From NCBI GenBank assembly GCA_015228785.1, contig JADGCU010000013.1:1-38651 (forward strand): a stretch of 38,651 nt of DNA. The letters run 5' to 3'. Both the position numbers and the translations under genes were made by a program. The notes under the pieces were generated by a model. It did no database searches, was not told the origin of the DNA, and saw only the letters and a program-made list of their open reading frames with translations. Shown piece after piece: positions 35,107 to 38,651 of this stretch (its first letter is position 1; each line of letters begins with the position of its first letter). Source of the stretch: Candidatus Omnitrophota bacterium. GTDB lineage: Bacteria > Omnitrophota > Gorgyraeia > Zapsychrales > Fredricksoniimonadaceae.

Positions 35107-36195
35107 ATGCATCAATTAAGAATATTACTTATAGTTCTTGGTTGTGCGGTTATTTTGTCATCAGGCGCGTGGGGGTACGTGCCGAGTGAGGAAGTGTCGC
35201 AGGCCTTGGATGAGTATGAGTCTGGAGGCAGTCCAGCGAGTGATGATGCGATGCTCCCTCAAAGAACTCGTTCTGAGTCGAGATATTCTTCAGAACCTCT
35301 CGATGAGGATGAACCCTCCCGGGTAGATAATTCTTCCGAGGAACCTCTGTTGGCACGCAGGCCTCATGAAACGGAGATGGGGCTGGAGACCTATGGGTAT
35401 CAGTATCTTGAGACCGTTGAGGGGGATCATTTTATGGACCTCAAGGGGCGCTTTTTCGGGTTTTTTGTAAATCATACGTTTCGTCCCAATCAGTTGGATC
35501 CATTATTTTCAGGATTGATGAATATGTTTCGTTTGGAGCTTCGTTATGCCAGGGGGACGTTGAATTATACGGGAGGAGTGCAGTTCGGCAATGGCGATAG
35601 CGTGCCTTTGACCATGAGTGGGGTTCCTGATTGGGTTGTAGAAGGTCGAGCGATTGCGGGACTGGATATGCCCTTTCATGGGATGACCGTGACACCCTTC
35701 ACAGGCCTTGGCATCCGTGCGCTTGAAGATGATGCGTCCAAGGTCACCGGAACTTTTGACAATCATGGGGTCCAGGACACGATCAGTGGGTACAGGCGCG
35801 TTTCTCATTATTACTATCTTCCTATTGGTGTGGAAATCGAAAAGCGTTTTATTGGTGATTGGAGGGCGCGCCTGAGCATGGAATATGACTTTCTGATGGC
35901 TGGTATGCAAAGGAGCTATTCGCCTGTTGACATCACTTATGAAGGCGTCAATTATCATTATGATTCGATCAAGAATAAGCAGGTGAAGGGTTATGGTATG
36001 CGCGTTGCGCTTAATTTTAAGAAGGATATACAGCAGTTTGGGTTTTTTGTTGAGCCGTTCTATCGGTTTTGGGATATTGAGGATTCGGAAGTGGCGCACA
36101 TGAGTGGGCCAGCAGGTTATGAGTTTGTGGGGATTGCGATGGAGCCATCGAATACAACGCGGGAGATTGGCGTCAAGATGGGTGTGGTTTTTTAG
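35107..36195 (+). CDS. Putative outer-membrane beta-barrel protein
   Basis: A signal peptide (about residues 1-23, ending SSGAWG) is followed by a Ser/Glu/Asp/Pro-rich, probably disordered stretch (about 25-85) and then alternating beta-strand sequence with many aromatic residues through the C-terminus. The last residue is Phe (GVKMGVVF), typical for beta-barrels inserted by BAM. The 362-residue size fits a barrel of perhaps 10-14 strands. I recognise no specific porin or adhesin family. It precedes a second small exported protein. Confidence 0.72.
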   Translation: MHQLRILLIVLGCAVILSSGAWGYVPSEEVSQALDEYESGGSPASDDAMLPQRTRSESRYSSEPLDEDEPSRVDNSSEEPLLARRPHETEMGLETYGYQYLETVEGDHFMDLKGRFFGFFVNHTFRPNQLDPLFSGLMNMFRLELRYARGTLNYTGGVQFGNGDSVPLTMSGVPDWVVEGRAIAGLDMPFHGMTVTPFTGLGIRALEDDASKVTGTFDNHGVQDTISGYRRVSHYYYLPIGVEIEKRFIGDWRARLSMEYDFLMAGMQRSYSPVDITYEGVNYHYDSIKNKQVKGYGMRVALNFKKDIQQFGFFVEPFYRFWDIEDSEVAHMSGPAGYEFVGIAMEPSNTTREIGVKMGVVF

Positions 36196-36216
36196 AATAG
36201 AGCGAGGGGGGATTTT

Positions 36217-36525
36217 ATGAAGAAATGTGTGGTTGTTGCCGGTATTCTCTGGGGGATTCTGTTGGGAGGGAGTTCATTTGCTGCTTTTCCTACTGATGAG
36301 ATCCAGATTTTGGAGCAAAAAGATATCACAGTTCTTTCTGATGATAAGCTCATAGATGCGTATATTGATGTGATGGTTGAGATGGAGGCGTCCAAGGCCT
36401 TCCATGCGACCAGTGGCTTTAAGCCCAAGGAGTACGTGCGCTATAAAGAACTTCTTAAATATCGTATGCTTCTTCGTTTTGAGATTTACCGTAGAAAGCT
36501 TGAGCTCCCGCCCGAAGCCAATTAA
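36217..36525 (+). CDS. Small exported protein of unknown function
   Basis: The 102-residue product has a signal peptide (MKKCVVVAGILWGILLGGSS, cleavage near SFA) and a mature helical domain of about 80 residues with KDITVLSDDKLIDAYIDVMVE and VRYKELLKYRMLLRFEIYRRK. GAGGGGGG precedes the ATG. It lies 21 bases after the beta-barrel gene and could be its partner. I recognise no family. Confidence 0.72.
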   Translation: MKKCVVVAGILWGILLGGSSFAAFPTDEIQILEQKDITVLSDDKLIDAYIDVMVEMEASKAFHATSGFKPKEYVRYKELLKYRMLLRFEIYRRKLELPPEAN

Positions 36526-36604
36526 GAGTTTCTTATCATGGGTCATCTGGGCATGTAGAATCAATGAGAGTGGGTGGAAAACAGTACGAAATGGAGAGGT
36601 GTTT

Positions 36605-37168
36605 ATGTTAACGGCATCGAGTATGGATTGTCAAAAGCGGTTGTTTGATCTTTTGAAGAGTCAGGCGTTCTTTAAGGGAGACTTCACTCTTTCTTCAGGA
36701 AAAAAAAGCAGTTATTATTTGGACGCGCGTTTGGTCACGTTGTCTGCCGAAGGGGCGTTCTTATGCGGACGATTGATTCATGACTTGGTGAAAGAGGTTA
36801 AGCCCACGGCCATTGGTGGACCGACACTGGGGGCAGATCCTATGGTCGGGGCCGTGGGAGCGGTGAGTTTTCTTGAGAAGCGGCCGGTGAAGACTTTCAT
36901 TATTCGCAAGGAAGCCAAGGGGCACGGAAAAGGAAAGATGGTTGAGGGGCCGGCGCTCACAGAAAGTGATCGGATCGTTATTATTGATGATGTGGCAACG
37001 ACGGGAAAGGCTTTTATCCATTCATTGGATGCCCTTGCCCAAGATGGCCTTAAGCCTCTTCGCTGCGCTTGTATCATTGACCGTCAAGATGGGGCCAAGG
37101 AGGCGTTAGCTTCGCGGGGCGTAGAATTGGTGTCGTTATTTACCGCCGCTGAGTTTCTAAAAGATTAA
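36605..37168 (+). CDS. pyrE: Orotate phosphoribosyltransferase
   Basis: Joins orotate and PRPP to make OMP in pyrimidine synthesis. The 187 residues show FTLSSGKKSSYYLDAR near the N-terminus, RKEAKGHGKGKMVEG and the PRPP loop IVIIDDVATTGKA (D128-D129). ATG at 36605 follows GGAGAGG and gives the normal length; the longer upstream frame overlaps the previous gene. Confidence 0.94.
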   Translation: MLTASSMDCQKRLFDLLKSQAFFKGDFTLSSGKKSSYYLDARLVTLSAEGAFLCGRLIHDLVKEVKPTAIGGPTLGADPMVGAVGAVSFLEKRPVKTFIIRKEAKGHGKGKMVEGPALTESDRIVIIDDVATTGKAFIHSLDALAQDGLKPLRCACIIDRQDGAKEALASRGVELVSLFTAAEFLKD

Positions 37169-37191
37169 ATTGTGAAGGATGTTATCATTTT

Positions 37192-37770
37192 ATGAAGAAA
37201 ATCATTCTTGCCTCTGCTTCGGTCCAAAGAGGAAATTTAATGAAACTTATGAAGATTCCTTTTGTCGTTAAGAAGTCAAAGGTCGAAGAGATCTCAAAGA
37301 TTACGACCAACGTGGCAGATCTTGTTAAAAAGAATGCTTTTATCAAGGCTTTGGACATCGCGGAAGAAACTAAGGTTGATGCCTTGGTGATTGGCGCTGA
37401 TACTGTTGTTTATGCCAAGGGTAAGCTCGTGTTAAAACCGCGGAATTTGCGAGAGGCTAAGAAGAATCTTAAGGAGTTAATGTCCGAGCCGCATTGGGTA
37501 TATACTGGGGTTGCTGTGATCGATGTCAGGAGCAAAGAGGCGCTCGTCGACTACGAGAAGACCAAGGTTTTTATGACCGTTCTGTCTGATGATGAGATCG
37601 ATCGTTATCATAAGGAAGTTCCGCCTATGGATAAGGCCGGTGGATTTGATATTGAGGGTAGGGGTGGGCTTTTTATTCCGCGGATCGAGGGTGATTACTC
37701 GAATGTTGTGGGACTTCCTTTGGCGAAGTTGTTTCAGATGCTGAAGAAGTTTGGTATCCATGCCTTATAA
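37192..37770 (+). CDS. maf: Maf-family nucleotide pyrophosphatase
   Basis: Maf proteins hydrolyse non-canonical or selected nucleoside triphosphates. The 192-residue protein has ILASASVQRGNLM (in place of the common SASPRR), VIGADTVV, HWVYTGVAVID and DKAGGFDIEGRGG. The Ser-Val-Gln in the first motif departs from the usual Pro-Arg, which may affect nucleotide choice. It is followed directly by the M48 gene, whose alternative starts lie inside the maf end. Confidence 0.92.
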   Translation: MKKIILASASVQRGNLMKLMKIPFVVKKSKVEEISKITTNVADLVKKNAFIKALDIAEETKVDALVIGADTVVYAKGKLVLKPRNLREAKKNLKELMSEPHWVYTGVAVIDVRSKEALVDYEKTKVFMTVLSDDEIDRYHKEVPPMDKAGGFDIEGRGGLFIPRIEGDYSNVVGLPLAKLFQMLKKFGIHAL

Positions 37771-37771
37771 G

Positions 37772-37806
37772 GACACAGGACATAGGACACAGGACATAAG
37801 ACAAAG
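37772..37806. repeat. Five tandem 7-bp units at the start of the M48 gene
   Basis: GACACAG, GACATAG, GACACAG, GACATAA and GACAAAG follow without gaps; stepping by two bases the unit is CAGGACA. Just downstream, CCTGTGT and TTGTGTT (37850-37864) resemble the complement of the unit and could pair with the array. This is the clearest array of the family in the window. Confidence 0.75.
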
Positions 37807-37831
37807 GAAAGCGTGGGCGTTTCGAAAGCTC

Positions 37832-38644
37832 ATGGTTCTTTTTGTGCCCTGTGTTTTGTGTTTTTTGCCTTTCTTGTCTGGCTGTGGCGGCCTTATGACT
37901 AATTTTAATACCGCGACCAATGAACAGGAAACGAGTGTTTATTCAACGGATCAGGAAGTGCAGATGGGTGCGGCTGTTGCCCTTCAAGTCGAGAAGGAAT
38001 TAAAGATTATTGATGATCCGATAATGAATGAACGTGTAGAGCGGATTACTCAAAAGATCGCGGATGTCTGTGATCGTAAGGATATCGTTTATATTGGCAA
38101 GGTGATCGAGGAGAAAGAGGTAGAGGGTTCGCCGATTGTTAATGCCATGTCGCTTCCGGGCGGGTATATTTATATGTTCAAGGGGTTGATGGAATATATT
38201 AAAGATGATGATGAGCTTGCTGCTGTCATTGCTCATGAGATTGCGCATGTGACAGCCCGGCATAGCATCAAGCGTCTTCAGGCGTCCTATGCGAGCTTGG
38301 CCGTTGTCCTGGCCTCTATCCCGGCAAGCCCTGCGCTTGCGGGAGGGCTCAATGCCACCTTTCAGAGCATGTTTTTAAAATATTCTCAGGAGGATGAGAT
38401 CCAGGCGGATAATCTGGGCATAAAATATATGAAACTTGCTGGGTATGATGCTCAGGGCATGATCAAGATGCTGGAGGCCCTTCAGGAGTATGACCGCAAG
38501 CAGCCGATTCGGCCTAAGTATTATGGACGAACGCATCCTTATGTTCATGAGCGGATTGCGTCAGCGAATCGTACGATCACTGGCGACCTGTCATTTCGCG
38601 ATTGGGTACGCTTGACGGGAGAGAGGGAAGATTATAAAAAATGA
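37832..38644 (+). CDS. M48-family metallopeptidase, lipoprotein (LoiP/YggG-like)
   Basis: Membrane-tethered zinc protease probably acting on periplasmic or outer-membrane proteins. From ATG 37832 the 270 residues start with a hydrophobic segment and lipobox LSGC (lipidated Cys18). The zinc site is HEIAH (H135, E136, H139) with the third ligand in EIQAD (E189). Length and layout match LoiP/YggG; BepA is longer and has TPR repeats. The start is uncertain: this ATG lacks the usual basic residues before the hydrophobic core, whereas in-frame ATGs at 37751 or 37760 add RQRKAWAFRK but read through the 7-bp repeat and overlap maf. The stop is seven bases before the window end, so the gene is complete. 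Confidence 0.9.
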   Translation: MVLFVPCVLCFLPFLSGCGGLMTNFNTATNEQETSVYSTDQEVQMGAAVALQVEKELKIIDDPIMNERVERITQKIADVCDRKDIVYIGKVIEEKEVEGSPIVNAMSLPGGYIYMFKGLMEYIKDDDELAAVIAHEIAHVTARHSIKRLQASYASLAVVLASIPASPALAGGLNATFQSMFLKYSQEDEIQADNLGIKYMKLAGYDAQGMIKMLEALQEYDRKQPIRPKYYGRTHPYVHERIASANRTITGDLSFRDWVRLTGEREDYKK

Positions 38645-38651
38645 GATATTT

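Noticed and set aside
35509-36099. A 196-residue antisense open frame opposite the beta-barrel gene
   Set aside because: The plus-strand gene has a signal peptide, ribosome-binding site and beta-strand pattern; the antisense product is His/Arg/Ile-rich without any motif.
36377-36604. In-frame 76-residue N-terminal extension of pyrE
   Set aside because: It overlaps the preceding exported-protein gene in another frame and PyrE of normal length begins at 36605 with a good ribosome-binding site.
37772-37806. Possible CRISPR or integration repeat
   Set aside because: The units are only 7 bp, directly abutting and degenerate, with no spacers, cas genes, integrase or tRNA.

Overview
The window reads as a dense, almost entirely plus-strand bacterial chromosome segment from a diderm (two-membrane) bacterium with lipopolysaccharide-type envelope machinery: Lol lipoprotein release, Mla/MCE lipid transport, LptF/LptG, two AsmA-like proteins, an outer-membrane beta-barrel candidate and an M48 lipoprotein protease. 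Against that Gram-negative envelope, the order of the housekeeping genes is strikingly like that of Bacillus. This mix, together with an open-ended Ser/Pro/Val-rich membrane protein at the left edge, would fit an uncultivated lineage such as Omnitrophota (OP3). That placement is an inference from gene content, not a demonstrated one. No rRNA, tRNA, CRISPR array, transposase or phage gene was found.

Layout. 1-2565: 3' part of a large low-complexity membrane protein, open at the window edge. 2566-2850: intergenic region with a hairpin, a heptameric repeat and a consensus sigma70-type promoter. 2851-6273: lysS, a lolC/E-type permease and lolD. 6337-8938: ilvE-type aminotransferase, mcsA and mcsB. 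8959-11406: clpC. 11412-14745: AsmA/TamB-like exported protein followed by mlaE, mlaF and mlaD. 14770-20488: radA, a yacL-type PIN-TRAM gene, ispD, ispF, cysE and cysS. 20571-24564: tmk, holB, ricT and metG. 24573-26093: GT-C membrane glycosyltransferase. 26148-27197: mtnA. 27483-27788: small exported protein, followed by a strongly structured intergenic element. 28000-31278: thiL, tsaE, tsaB and alr. 31288-32022: AsmA-like protein ending in a shared terminator. 32094-35002, minus strand: comF, lptF and lptG in one operon. 35107-38644: beta-barrel protein, small exported protein, pyrE, maf and an M48 lipoprotein peptidase.

How the genes work together. McsA, McsB and ClpC form the arginine-phosphorylation branch of protein quality control, here without a neighbouring ctsR. 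The AsmA-like/MlaEFD cassette sits between clpC and radA, genes that are neighbours in Bacillus, so an envelope-lipid transport module lies inside a stress/repair cluster. IspD and IspF serve isoprenoid synthesis. CysE and CysS link cysteine synthesis to its tRNA charging. ThiL, TsaE and TsaB combine thiamin diphosphate formation with t6A tRNA modification.

The most unusual sequence-level signals are: a family of degenerate 7-bp tandem repeats (CAGGACA-like) in several intergenic gaps and at the 5' end of the M48 gene; a three-hairpin element before thiL; a promoter that predicts a leaderless comF transcript; a methionyl-tRNA synthetase lacking its zinc-knuckle cysteines; and a serine acetyltransferase with a predicted N-terminal membrane helix.
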